From positions 1 to 41,449 of the forward strand of contig CALDMO010000049.1 in NCBI GenBank assembly GCA_937915375.1: a DNA stretch of 41,449 nucleotides, written 5' to 3'. Below the pieces are notes generated by a model. The model was not told where the DNA came from and made no database searches. It saw nothing but the letters and a program-made list of their open reading frames with translations. The position numbers were made by a program, and so were the translations under genes. Of the stretch, positions 1 through 7,126 are shown piece after piece (within the stretch, counting starts at the first letter, position 1; every line of letters starts with the position of its first letter). Origin of the DNA: an uncultured Marvinbryantia sp. Its GTDB lineage: Bacteria; Bacillota; Clostridia; Lachnospirales; Lachnospiraceae.

Positions 1-22
1 AGCAATCAAAACTACTACGCTT

Positions 23-38
23 AAAAAGTCTAACTTTT
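23..38 (-). terminator. weak terminator-like hairpin after the DUF2812 gene
   Basis: The arms AAAAGT and ACTTTT are separated by 3 nt just downstream of the leftward DUF2812 stop codon. Read leftward, the hairpin ends in a short U run. A 6-bp AT-rich stem is weak for a terminator. Confidence 0.35.
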
Positions 39-43
39 GGGGG

Positions 44-745
44 TCACCTCATTTTTATCAGATGCCACCCCTGTATACTCTGTCTATGCAAAAATTTTTC
101 CAAACTGCGTGTAAACAAAAACAAACGATGTACCTTTTTGATATGATCAGCATTTTCATAAATACATTCCCATTCCTGACGGCTCAGACAGAATTCCCGA
201 TAATACTGCTCAGATATGCTGTATGTCCAAGCAGAAACCGCAACCGTACATAGACAAAAAAAACTGCACAACCAGGCAACTGTCCATTCTGCCGTGATCA
301 CGCTGAGAATCAGCAAAATCGCAGCCCATGTCAACGTCGTATAATTCAGATGCTGAGACATTCCTCGGTAATACTCTCGGAATTTTGCGGCATGCAGTCT
401 GCGCATCTCCTCATCCTCATACATCTCGTTAACACCATCCTCTTCGTAAGGCTTGCAAAAATAATATGTCATATCTTCGGTATGCGTCACCTCCTGCCAG
501 CCCATCTCCTCCGCCAGTAAAACGAACTGCTCCTTTTCTCGGATTTCCTTTAAGGTCGGACTTTTCGGCAGATCAAACCGATCAATCTCATAGACAATTC
601 GCTCTGGAGCGTGCTGCTCAAACGTATAAACCATGCCCATCGTCATATCTGTCAGAAAGTATCCCTGCTGTGCCATCTCCTCCAGCCAGTGCAGTTCCTT
701 GCGCAGACTGCAGAAAAAACGCGTCTTTTTAATCCTGTTTCCCAT
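44..745 (-). CDS. DUF2812 domain membrane protein
   Basis: This 233-residue protein has a cytoplasmic N-terminal half of DUF2812 type (aromatic and acidic residues around 'RFFCSLRKELHWLEEMAQQG' and a later YYFCKPY) and two closely spaced membrane segments at about residues 140-180. The molecular role of DUF2812 is not established. Such genes are commonly found just downstream of a PadR regulator, as here. I start at the ATG at 745 because a GGGGAGGAT ribosome site lies 5-6 nt upstream; the ATG at 760 would put that site inside the coding region. The start overlaps the padR end by 17 bp, so translation is probably coupled. By analogy with PadR-linked envelope-stress modules, a membrane or stress role is possible, but that is inference. 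Confidence 0.75.
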   Translation of the reverse strand: MGNRIKKTRFFCSLRKELHWLEEMAQQGYFLTDMTMGMVYTFEQHAPERIVYEIDRFDLPKSPTLKEIREKEQFVLLAEEMGWQEVTHTEDMTYYFCKPYEEDGVNEMYEDEEMRRLHAAKFREYYRGMSQHLNYTTLTWAAILLILSVITAEWTVAWLCSFFCLCTVAVSAWTYSISEQYYREFCLSRQEWECIYENADHIKKVHRLFLFTRSLEKFLHRQSIQGWHLIKMR

Positions 746-1052
746 AAATATCCTCCCCATTTTTCAACTGTTTGCGCAAACGCTCCAGCTCCATTTTCAA
801 AATATCCTCTCCCAGCGGTGTTAAATGATATACCTTTTTACCGTTTTCATTGGACACGATCGTAATCATCCCATCCTCCACCAGTCGCCCCAGCATTGTG
901 TAAAGCGTCCCCGTACCCATGCGGATACGATTTTCTGTAAGTTCACTGACAAACTGCATAATCGCGTATCCATGCCGATCTTCTCTTAGGGACAAGAGCG
1001 TATAATAAGTCGTCTCCGTCATCGGAATATATTTTTTCAGAATGTGATCCAA
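729..1052 (-). CDS. PadR family transcriptional regulator
   Basis: This 107-residue protein is one compact PadR winged-helix domain. It shows the family pattern of a helix with LLSLREDRHGYAIM, a 'TLYTMLGRLVEDGMI' recognition helix and a wing followed by YHLTPLGEDIL. The C-terminal dimerisation helix is short, as in subfamily-2 PadR proteins. The start codon is TTG, supported by TAGGAGAAAA 3-4 nt upstream. It is the first gene of a two-gene operon with the overlapping DUF2812 gene. The promoter is near consensus, with a 6-bp inverted repeat just past the -10, so autorepression is likely. The ligand is unknown. Confidence 0.9.
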   Translation of the reverse strand: MDHILKKYIPMTETTYYTLLSLREDRHGYAIMQFVSELTENRIRMGTGTLYTMLGRLVEDGMITIVSNENGKKVYHLTPLGEDILKMELERLRKQLKNGEDIYGKQD

Positions 1053-1081
1053 ATCTTTTCTCCTATATATCGCTTCTAAAC

Positions 1082-1098
1082 ATGTCGCACCTCGACAT
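1082..1098. promoter_or_regulatory. candidate PadR operator
   Basis: ATGTCG and CGACAT form a perfect 6-bp inverted repeat with a 5-nt spacer, located between the -10 box and the padR ribosome site. PadR proteins often bind ATGT-(8-10 nt)-ACAT; here the gap is 9 nt. Autoregulation is inferred from position and sequence. Confidence 0.55.
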
Positions 1099-1111
1099 AT
1101 CGTTTGTCTAT

Positions 1112-1140
1112 ATTATAGAAAAAAGGCATTTCTTTGTCAA
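1112..1140 (-). promoter_or_regulatory. sigma-A promoter of padR-DUF2812
   Basis: On the minus strand TTGACA (1140-1135) and TATAAT (1117-1112) are separated by exactly 17 nt, a perfect consensus promoter about 60 nt upstream of the TTG start of padR. Confidence 0.8.
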
Positions 1141-1182
1141 CAAAATCTTTCAGATAATTTCCAACCGCCAGATGAATCTGCA

Positions 1183-1259
1183 CAAAAAAAGAAAGATAGT
1201 TTCTCACTGCAAACCATCTTCCTTTTTTGATATGCTTTAAAAAAAATGCAGAACTATCT
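1183..1259 (-). terminator. terminator-like inverted repeat after the LysR gene
   Basis: AGATAGTT (1194-1201) pairs with AACTATCT (1252-1259), and inside that CTGCA pairs with TGCAG. Read leftward, the 3' arm is followed by TTCTTTTTTT. The loop is long (about 35 nt), so efficiency is uncertain. It fills most of the gap between the LysR gene and the padR promoter. Confidence 0.4.
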
Positions 1260-1298
1260 ATTTCCCACTTCAAAGATATGAATTAGACATTATACATA

Positions 1299-2180
1299 TC
1301 AGTTAGATAAATGTTCCCGAAGAAACTTCAAAAATTCTCCTGCGGCTCCTTCCGGTTCTTCTCCTCTGCGTGCGAGATAACCGAAAGTTACCCCCTCCTC
1401 CTGTCCCGGAATCGGAAGACCATCGCACGACGGGAGTTCTTCCGTCAAATATCTTCCGCTGATATTGACAAGCGGGCTTTCCCGCAGCATCCGTTCCATA
1501 ATGTAGTCGCTGTTTGTTACTACCGCCACATCCATATCGGCAAAAATGCGCCCATTTTCCCCTTCTGGAACAGCCGGATCCGCAAATTCATCCTCATAAC
1601 TCTGGATAAAACGCAGCGGATGCTCTCCCTTAATATCACCGGCATATGCACCGCCGAGGTAAATCCGCGCCTCGATCTGCTGCAGTGCAGTAAATTCCAA
1701 CGAGCTGCGCGATACCTCATACAAAAAATTCTCCATCTGATGGCGGGCAATGTACACAAAACCGAGATCATCTCTGTAATCACGCACACGCTCCAGAATC
1801 CTTCTTACACTGTCCGTATGAATCTGACAGTGATAATTTTTTTCATAATTCGCATTATAAAATTCCGTGAAACGCGCTGCCAGCCATGCGCTTGGATTGC
1901 AGGAAATACGCATCCAGCCCGTCTGTCCGCTTTTTGCCAGCTGTTCCAACATATCCATTTCTCTGCGGATCCTGCACACCTGCCGGTAAATCTGTTCTCC
2001 CTGTGGAGTCAGACAGATCCCGCGCGGCAAACGTTCAAACAGGCGCATCCCCAACGCTTCTTCCAGCGCCTTTATTACCCTGCTGACATTCGACTGCGTT
2101 GTGTACAGACTTCTTGCCGCCTCACTGAATGAGCCGGACTGCGCGCAGACTGTAAAATACTGCATCTGTTTTCCATCCAT
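1299..2180 (-). CDS. LysR family transcriptional regulator
   Basis: This 293-residue protein has an N-terminal LysR winged helix-turn-helix (about residues 1-60; GSFSEAARSLYTTQSNVSRV, then LFERLPRGICLTPQGE), a linker helix and a periplasmic-binding-like effector domain. I take the ATG at 2180, which has GAGGAG 8 nt upstream; the ATG at 2207 has no better site. It diverges from mnmM across a 296-bp gap. LysR proteins often regulate divergent genes, but a link to a tRNA methyltransferase would be unusual, so the target is probably elsewhere. The effector cannot be read from the sequence. Confidence 0.85.
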   Translation of the reverse strand: MDGKQMQYFTVCAQSGSFSEAARSLYTTQSNVSRVIKALEEALGMRLFERLPRGICLTPQGEQIYRQVCRIRREMDMLEQLAKSGQTGWMRISCNPSAWLAARFTEFYNANYEKNYHCQIHTDSVRRILERVRDYRDDLGFVYIARHQMENFLYEVSRSSLEFTALQQIEARIYLGGAYAGDIKGEHPLRFIQSYEDEFADPAVPEGENGRIFADMDVAVVTNSDYIMERMLRESPLVNISGRYLTEELPSCDGLPIPGQEEGVTFGYLARRGEEPEGAAGEFLKFLREHLSN

Positions 2181-2247
2181 CCTCTGTTTTCTCCTCTCTT
2201 GCCGCACCCCTGTATGCTTTATTTATCAGATTTTCTATTCTGCCCTT

Positions 2248-2276
2248 ACTTTACCAAAATCTTCGTTTCTTCGCAA
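2248..2276 (-). promoter_or_regulatory. candidate promoter of the LysR gene
   Basis: On the minus strand TTGCGA (2276-2271) and TAAAGT (2253-2248) are 17 nt apart, with a TG extension ahead of the -10. The -10 matches consensus at four of six positions. Confidence 0.45.
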
Positions 2277-2294
2277 GCCCTGCCAAAAAATTCT

Positions 2295-2318
2295 GCAGTA
2301 TTTTAAAAGCAGTATTTT
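2295..2318. repeat. direct repeat abutting the mnmM -35 box
   Basis: GCAGTATTTT occurs at 2295-2304 and again at 2309-2318, a 14-bp period, ending at the TTGACA of the mnmM promoter. It could be an operator in the LysR/mnmM intergenic region. The binding protein is unknown. Confidence 0.4.
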
Positions 2319-2347
2319 TTGACATTAATCCAAATTCAGTCTATAAT
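2319..2347 (+). promoter_or_regulatory. sigma-A promoter of mnmM
   Basis: TTGACA (2319-2324), a 17-nt spacer and TATAAT (2342-2347) make a perfect consensus promoter. It implies a leader of about 120 nt before the mnmM start codon. Confidence 0.8.
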
Positions 2348-2371
2348 CCATAATTAAATATAACACACTGC

Positions 2372-2447
2372 TTGCCGTAAATACCGTTGAACGAGTGATG
2401 ACTATCAATCTAAAAACTCTCCGAACCGGAACGCGCGTTCAAGGCAA
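2372..2447 (+). promoter_or_regulatory. structured mnmM leader with alternative pairings and a LexA-like core
   Basis: TTGCC (2372-2376) pairs with GGCAA (2443-2447), and TTGAACG (2387-2393) pairs with CGTTCAA (2436-2442). The two helices are contiguous on the 3' side with a 10-nt bulge on the 5' side. The 3' strand is also half of a perfect 12-bp palindrome, GAACGCGCGTTC (2429-2440), so the two folds exclude each other. That palindrome also fits the core of the Gram-positive LexA box (GAACRNRYGTTC), though it lies some 85 nt downstream of the promoter. I do not recognise a known riboswitch class. Either a cis-acting RNA or a DNA operator is possible. Confidence 0.45.
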
Positions 2448-2476
2448 ACTATTGCGATGTGTAGGAGGTATATTTC

Positions 2477-3040
2477 ATGAAAAATTATCAAATTACCGAA
2501 TGGTGCCATCATTTTATAAAAGAACATGTAACCACAGGCGATTTCTGCATCGACGCAACCGCAGGGAACGGAAATGATACAGAATTTCTCTGCCGCCTTG
2601 TCGGAGGTACCGGAACAGTCCTTGCCTTTGATATCCAGCAGGCTGCCATTGACGCAACACAAAAACGCTTGTCTGATGCAGGACTTTCCCATATCGGCCG
2701 TATCATCAAAGACAGCCATGCGAACATGGACCGCTATGCAGAAAAAAACTGCGTCAGCTGCATTGTCTTTAACTTCGGCTATCTTCCTGGAGGCGATCAC
2801 ACCATTGCCACACAAGCTGCTTCCAGCATTGCAGCCATCCAAGCAGGTCTGCCGCTCCTTGTCAAAGGCGGTCTGATGAGCCTTTGCATCTACAGCGGTG
2901 GTGACAGTGGCTTTGCGGAGCGCGATGCCCTGCTTTCTTACCTGAAAATACTAGATCCCCACAAATACGTCGTGATTGTTTCCGAATATTATAATCGACC
3001 GAATCATCCCCCGATCCCGGTCTTTATTATAAAATTATAG
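2477..3040 (+). CDS. mnmM: tRNA (mnm5s2U34)-type methyltransferase, MnmM/YtqB family
   Basis: This 187-residue class I SAM-dependent methyltransferase belongs to the YtqB family (Pfam rRNA_methylase). The SAM-binding motif DATAGNGND is at residues 26-34, an acidic FDIQ follows strand 2 at 51-54, and the family signature FNFGYLPGGDH is at 98-108. YtqB of Bacillus subtilis has been shown to be MnmM, which methylates 5-aminomethyl-2-thiouridine at the tRNA wobble position. The same role is inferred here from family membership. The start has an ideal AGGAGG site. The gene stands alone behind a consensus promoter and a structured leader, and converges on rarA. Confidence 0.85.
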   Translation: MKNYQITEWCHHFIKEHVTTGDFCIDATAGNGNDTEFLCRLVGGTGTVLAFDIQQAAIDATQKRLSDAGLSHIGRIIKDSHANMDRYAEKNCVSCIVFNFGYLPGGDHTIATQAASSIAAIQAGLPLLVKGGLMSLCIYSGGDSGFAERDALLSYLKILDPHKYVVIVSEYYNRPNHPPIPVFIIKL

Positions 3041-3060
3041 GGTGCGCTACTCGCGCACCC
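3040..3060. terminator. shared terminator hairpin between mnmM and rarA copy 1
   Basis: GGGTGCGC (3040-3047) and GCGCACCC (3053-3060) form an 8-bp GC-rich stem with a 5-nt loop. Both converging stop codons (mnmM TAG at 3038-3040, rarA TAG at 3049-3047) touch or lie in the hairpin. AT-rich runs flank both sides, so it can work in both directions. Confidence 0.7.
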
Positions 3061-4360
3061 ATTTTAAATATTCTTTGATCTTTTTTTCATATCCGTTCTC
3101 GGACGGATGATAAAACGTCCTGTCTTTTAGTTCCTCCGGCAAATACTGCTGTCTTGAAAAATGCTTCGGGAAATCATGCGCATACTCATAACCGATGCCG
3201 TGTCCTAATTTGGCCGCGCCCTTATAATGAGAATCCTGCAGATACACCGGCACCGTCGCCTTACAATCGCGTACCGCATCCATCGCATCGGCAATCGCGC
3301 GTACCGCTGAATTGCTCTTCGGCGCGCTCGCCACATATGTCACTGCCTGTGAAAGAATGATCTGTGCCTCCGGCATCCCCACACGCTCCACTGCCTGCGC
3401 AGCCGCTACCGCCACCTGCAATGCCTGCGGATCAGCATTTCCTACATCTTCGGCAGCACAGATTATAATCCTGCGGCTGACAAATGTCACACTTTCCCCT
3501 GCATAGAGCATCCGTGCCAAATAATAAACCGCCGCGTCCGGATCAGATCCCCTCATACTCTTAATAAACGCAGAAATAGTATCGTAATGACTGTCACCGT
3601 TTTTGTCATAGCGTACTGCCCGTTTCTGAATACATTCCGCCGCCACCTCCAGTGTCAGATGAATTTTTCCATCTGCACTGCGTTCTGTCGTAAGAATTCC
3701 CAGTTCCACCGCGTTCAGCGCCGCGCGGGCATCCCCTCCGGCTATATCCGCCAGAAACGCTTTCGCATCTTCATCGATCACAGCATTGTACGCGCCCATA
3801 CCACGTTCCACATTATAAACCGCGCGTTCGATCAGCATTTCGATATCCTTTTGTCCAAGTGGTTTCAGTTCAAAGATCACTGAGCGGGAAATCAGCGCGC
3901 TGTTAACCTCAAAATAAGGATTTTCCGTCGTCGCACCGATCAGAACGATCGTCCCATCCTCGACAAATGGAAGTAGATAATCCTGTTGTCCCTTATTAAA
4001 ACGATGGATCTCGTCAACAAACAAAATAGTACGCTTTCCATACATTCCGGCATTGTTTTTAGCCGACTGCACCACTTCTTCCATGTCTTTTTTTCCAGCA
4101 ACTGTGGCGTTTAACTGCACAAATTCCGCACTCGTCGTATTAGCGATCACCTTTGCCAGCGTAGTCTTTCCCGTCCCCGGCGGTCCGTAAAAAATCAGAG
4201 AGCTTAACTTATCCGCTTTAATCGCACGATACAGCAGCTTATCTCTGCCAATGATCTCCTGCTGCCCCACCACTTCGTCCAGAGTGCGCGGCCGCAGCCT
4301 CGACGCCAGCGGCGACTCCTTTTCCATTGTATTGCTTCTCATATAATCAAATAAATCCAT
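3047..4360 (-). CDS. rarA: RarA/MgsA family replication-associated AAA+ ATPase (copy 1)
   Basis: This 437-residue protein is a full-length RarA/MgsA/WRNIP1-type clamp-loader-like ATPase. Walker A GPPGTGKT is at 59-66, Walker B ILFVDEIHRF near 112-121 and sensor 1 GATTEN at 142-147. The C-terminal half carries the tetramerisation region (MRGSDPDAAVYYLARML, then AEDVGNADPQALQVA). RarA acts at stalled replication forks and in recombination. It is the last gene of an operon after a small membrane protein and a polysaccharide deacetylase, with only 20 bp to the latter. A second complete RarA lies at 34093-35427. The two share all motifs but diverge in the C-terminal half, so they are paralogues rather than a recent duplication. 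Confidence 0.92.
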   Translation of the reverse strand: MDLFDYMRSNTMEKESPLASRLRPRTLDEVVGQQEIIGRDKLLYRAIKADKLSSLIFYGPPGTGKTTLAKVIANTTSAEFVQLNATVAGKKDMEEVVQSAKNNAGMYGKRTILFVDEIHRFNKGQQDYLLPFVEDGTIVLIGATTENPYFEVNSALISRSVIFELKPLGQKDIEMLIERAVYNVERGMGAYNAVIDEDAKAFLADIAGGDARAALNAVELGILTTERSADGKIHLTLEVAAECIQKRAVRYDKNGDSHYDTISAFIKSMRGSDPDAAVYYLARMLYAGESVTFVSRRIIICAAEDVGNADPQALQVAVAAAQAVERVGMPEAQIILSQAVTYVASAPKSNSAVRAIADAMDAVRDCKATVPVYLQDSHYKGAAKLGHGIGYEYAHDFPKHFSRQQYLPEELKDRTFYHPSENGYEKKIKEYLKWVRE

Positions 4361-4379
4361 GATATTCCTCCGCTTGTAT

Positions 4380-5144
4380 TCACTCTAAAAGCAGTTCCTC
4401 CACAGTCACAAACACAAATCCGCGCGCGCTCAAAATATCAATAATCTGCAGCGCCGCCTCCACTGACGACCGATAATAGTCATGCAACAGAATGATAGCA
4501 TTATCTTCTGCCTGTGTCACTACCTTTTCTACGATCTCAGATGTGTTTTCCGTAGTCCAATCCAACGGATCAACCGTCCAATTTACCTGAATCATCGATA
4601 GACGACTGTCAAGATTTTTATTCCAATTACCGAACGGCGGCCGTACATAGGGTGTTGCGCTGCCGGTGATTTCCTCTACCAGCAGGCTGGTACGCATAAG
4701 TTCTTCACAAGCGCGTTCACTGCTCAGTTTACTAATATCCACATGATTGAAGGTATGATTTCCTATTATATGACCATCCTTGTACATTTGCCGAATCAGT
4801 TCCTCACGTCCGGCAATATTTTTTCCAATTACAAAAAACGTGGCTTTTACACCACGTTCTTTCAGCCCATCCAAAAGCTGTTTCGTATACTTCGGATGAG
4901 GACCGTCGTCAAACGTGAGCGCCACTCGCGGAGCAGTCTCCGACAGGGCATCCATTCCCTGCTTTTCCTCTCTGTCTGCCTTCTCCTGCACAACGAAAAC
5001 CGCCCGTCTCTCCTGTGCCTTTATGCTAAACAATAACATTACCGCAAATAAACCATAAAAAAATACTTTTCCGCGAATCGCAGTCTCTTTCATACGCGTC
5101 CCCACCGCAGCCATTATTTCCAGTTTATTCCGAGGTACTGCCAT
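4380..5144 (-). CDS. CE4 polysaccharide deacetylase with N-terminal membrane anchor
   Basis: This 254-residue protein has one hydrophobic segment (about 27-42) as an uncleaved anchor or signal, then a NodB-homology domain. All five CE4 motifs are present: TFDDGP (77-82), the metal histidines in HTFNH (130-134), RPPFGN (168-173), DPLDW (192-196) and LLHD (219-222). The family removes N-acetyl groups from peptidoglycan or other GlcNAc polymers using a divalent metal, outside the membrane. The substrate is not determined here; peptidoglycan is the usual one. The ATG at 5144 lies 11 nt after the preceding stop with an ACAGG site. In-frame ATGs at 5114 and 5093 are possible alternatives. Confidence 0.87.
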   Translation of the reverse strand: MAVPRNKLEIMAAVGTRMKETAIRGKVFFYGLFAVMLLFSIKAQERRAVFVVQEKADREEKQGMDALSETAPRVALTFDDGPHPKYTKQLLDGLKERGVKATFFVIGKNIAGREELIRQMYKDGHIIGNHTFNHVDISKLSSERACEELMRTSLLVEEITGSATPYVRPPFGNWNKNLDSRLSMIQVNWTVDPLDWTTENTSEIVEKVVTQAEDNAIILLHDYYRSSVEAALQIIDILSARGFVFVTVEELLLE

Positions 5145-5155
5145 ATATGCCTGTT

Positions 5156-5398
5156 TTACATATCGTTACCATCACGGCTGTTTCTTTTTTCCGCTCTTTG
5201 ATGAAACAATTCTCCCAGACGGTTAGCCGCAATGCAGAGCACCGCCATACAGATTCCCAGACGATTGTTTCCCATCCGCGCGTAATGTGCAAACTGCAGG
5301 ATACCGGCTATGCTCACCAGATTACACAAAATCCATAAAATAAATCTGCCGCATGCCTTGGGGCAAAACTCATTTCCGATAGGTTCACGTTTTTCCAT
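5156..5398 (-). CDS. small two-helix membrane protein, family not recognised
   Basis: This 80-residue protein has two hydrophobic helices (about 18-40 and 45-62) and a basic, charged C-terminus. AAAGGAAA lies about 6 nt before the ATG. It opens the operon with the polysaccharide deacetylase (11-bp gap) and rarA, which suggests an envelope role. No function can be assigned. Confidence 0.65.
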   Translation of the reverse strand: MEKREPIGNEFCPKACGRFILWILCNLVSIAGILQFAHYARMGNNRLGICMAVLCIAANRLGELFHQRAEKRNSRDGNDM

Positions 5399-5427
5399 AA
5401 ACCGTTTCCTTTCTTTTTTATGCTGTC

Positions 5428-5457
5428 AGTATACAAGAGCATCCTCTTTTTTGTAAA
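5428..5457 (-). promoter_or_regulatory. candidate promoter of the membrane protein-deacetylase-rarA operon
   Basis: On the minus strand TTTACA (5457-5452) and TATACT (5433-5428) are 18 nt apart, about 30 nt upstream of the first ATG. Confidence 0.5.
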
Positions 5458-5463
5458 CTATTA

Positions 5464-5492
5464 TAGACAATTTTTTTGAAATCCACTATAAT
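5464..5492 (+). promoter_or_regulatory. promoter of MATE transporter 1
   Basis: TAGACA (5464-5469), a 17-nt spacer and TATAAT (5487-5492) lie about 50 nt ahead of the MATE start. The promoter diverges back-to-back from the operon to the left. Confidence 0.65.
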
Positions 5493-5541
5493 ATCGGATG
5501 GTAAAAAATAAATCGTTTTTCATATGACAGGAGTTTTCAAC

Positions 5542-6900
5542 ATGCAGCAAACACAAACAAAAGAAAACAAGATGGGCGTGATGCCTATCCCAAAACTACT
5601 GATCACCATGTCGCTGCCAATGATGCTGTCCATGCTGGTACAGGCGCTTTACAACATCGTTGACAGTATTTTTGTGGCCCAAATCGACGAATACGCTCTG
5701 ACAGCCGTATCACTCGCCTTTCCGCTGCAGAACCTGATGATCGGCGTAGCAACTGGTACCGGTGTCGGTATCAACGCACTGCTCTCCCGTTCTCTCGGAG
5801 AGAAAAATGAAAAAGAGGCCAGCCTTGCCGCAAACAACGGTATTTTTCTGGCACTGGTCAGCTATCTGGTATTCGCACTGATCGGTCTGACAGTATCCCG
5901 TCCGTTTTTCGCTATGCAGACAAAAATCCCGGAAATCGTGGAATACGGCACAACGTATCTGACGATCATCTGTATCTGCTCCTTCGGACTGTTTATGCAG
6001 ATCGCCTTCGAGCGTCTTCTGCAGTCTACCGGAAAGACCCTGTATACCATGATCACACAGAGCCTCGGCGCAATCATCAACATTATCATGGACCCGATTC
6101 TGATTTTCGGGCTGTTTGGTTTCCCGAAAATGGGCGTTGCCGGCGCAGCCGTAGCAACCGTCTTCGGTCAGATTATCGCAATGACCCTCGCCCTTATTTT
6201 TAATCTAAAAGTCAACCATGAAATCCGCCTCGGTATCAAAGGATTTCGTCCAAACATGCGCGTAATCCGCGTAATTTACTCGGTCGGCGTTCCGTCTATC
6301 ATTATGATGGCGATTGGTTCTGTGATGACATTTGGATTTAATAAAATCCTGCTGATGTTCACCTCGACAGCAACAGCTGTGTTCGGCGTATACTTCAAGC
6401 TCAACAGCTTTGCGTTTATGCCGGTATTCGGCCTGAACAACGGTATGATCCCAATTATCGCTTACAACTATGGCGCGCAAAACAAGCAGCGCATCACTGC
6501 CACGATCAAAATGAGTATCTGCATCGCAGTCTCTCTGATGCTGATCGGTCTGGCTGTGTTCCAGCTGATTCCGGATAAACTGTTGTTATTATTCAATGCA
6601 TCCGATCATATGCTGAATATCGGTGTTCCCGCTCTGCGTACGATCAGTCTGAGCTTTTTATTTGCCGGATTCTGTATCGTGGTAGGTTCTGTCTTTCAAG
6701 CACTCGGAAACGGTATTTACAGCCTGATCATTTCCATCGCCAGACAGCTGGTCGTATTGCTTCCGGCTGCCTATATCCTCGCACATACGCTGGGACTGAA
6801 TGCCGTATGGTGGAGCTTTAACATCGCGGAAATCGTTTCCCTTGTGATGAGCGCGGTACTGCTGAAAAAGATTTATAAAGAAAAAATTCAGAGCATGTAA
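5542..6900 (+). CDS. MATE family efflux transporter (1)
   Basis: This 452-residue, roughly 12-helix membrane protein has MATE repeats: PIPKLLITMSLPMMLSMLVQ..YNIVDSIFV at the start of the first half, and a matching second half with KLNSFAFMPVFGLNNGMIPIIAYNYGA. MATE proteins export cationic drugs or metabolites in exchange for Na+ or H+. The substrate cannot be read. I use the ATG at 5542, which has AGGAG 8 nt upstream; the ATG at 5524 would absorb that site. It is a single-gene unit with its own promoter and terminator, and is clearly distinct in sequence from the second MATE at 10015. Confidence 0.88.
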   Translation: MQQTQTKENKMGVMPIPKLLITMSLPMMLSMLVQALYNIVDSIFVAQIDEYALTAVSLAFPLQNLMIGVATGTGVGINALLSRSLGEKNEKEASLAANNGIFLALVSYLVFALIGLTVSRPFFAMQTKIPEIVEYGTTYLTIICICSFGLFMQIAFERLLQSTGKTLYTMITQSLGAIINIIMDPILIFGLFGFPKMGVAGAAVATVFGQIIAMTLALIFNLKVNHEIRLGIKGFRPNMRVIRVIYSVGVPSIIMMAIGSVMTFGFNKILLMFTSTATAVFGVYFKLNSFAFMPVFGLNNGMIPIIAYNYGAQNKQRITATIKMSICIAVSLMLIGLAVFQLIPDKLLLLFNASDHMLNIGVPALRTISLSFLFAGFCIVVGSVFQALGNGIYSLIISIARQLVVLLPAAYILAHTLGLNAVWWSFNIAEIVSLVMSAVLLKKIYKEKIQSM

Positions 6901-6904
6901 AAAA

Positions 6905-6926
6905 GGAGCCCGCGGGCTCCTTTTTT
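6905..6926. terminator. bidirectional terminator between MATE 1 and DUF4250
   Basis: GGAGCCCG and CGGGCTCC form a perfect 16-bp palindrome (6905-6920) flanked by A and T runs on both sides. The TAA of the leftward DUF4250 gene lies within the T run. Confidence 0.85.
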
Positions 6927-7101
6927 ATACAAACTTATTCAGCGCTGCGTCATATTCATAATCAATGCCGCACAATTTTTCTATGATCTGCTCCGCATCC
7001 ACATCCAATCCTTTCGCCAATTCCTCCAGATTCGGATAAAAATCACGTAGCTGTGTGTTCACGTAGCTTAGCAGTATCATCGGATCTTTTGGTATCATCA
7101 T
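6925..7101 (-). CDS. DUF4250 domain protein
   Basis: This 58-residue small protein matches the DUF4250 pattern almost end to end: MMIPKDPMILLSYVNTQLRD, then FYPNLEELAKGLDVDAEQI, then IDYEYDAALNKFV at the C-terminus. The function is unknown; DUF4250 proteins are typical of Clostridia. AAAGGAAA precedes tandem ATGs at 7101 and 7098. It lies 25 bp downstream of clpB on the same strand, so it is probably transcribed from the clpB promoter and ended by the hairpin at 6905-6920. Confidence 0.8.
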   Translation of the reverse strand: MMIPKDPMILLSYVNTQLRDFYPNLEELAKGLDVDAEQIIEKLCGIDYEYDAALNKFV

Positions 7102-7126
7102 ATTTCCTTTCCCATGAAAAATCCCT

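Noticed and set aside
1076..1273. Leftward 65-codon reading frame upstream of padR
   Set aside because: It covers the consensus padR promoter, the operator and the LysR terminator repeat, lacks a good ribosome site and resembles nothing known.
2395..2577. Rightward frame overlapping the mnmM leader, possible leader peptide
   Set aside because: No ribosome site at its start, and it runs out of frame far into mnmM; the structured RNA explanation fits better.
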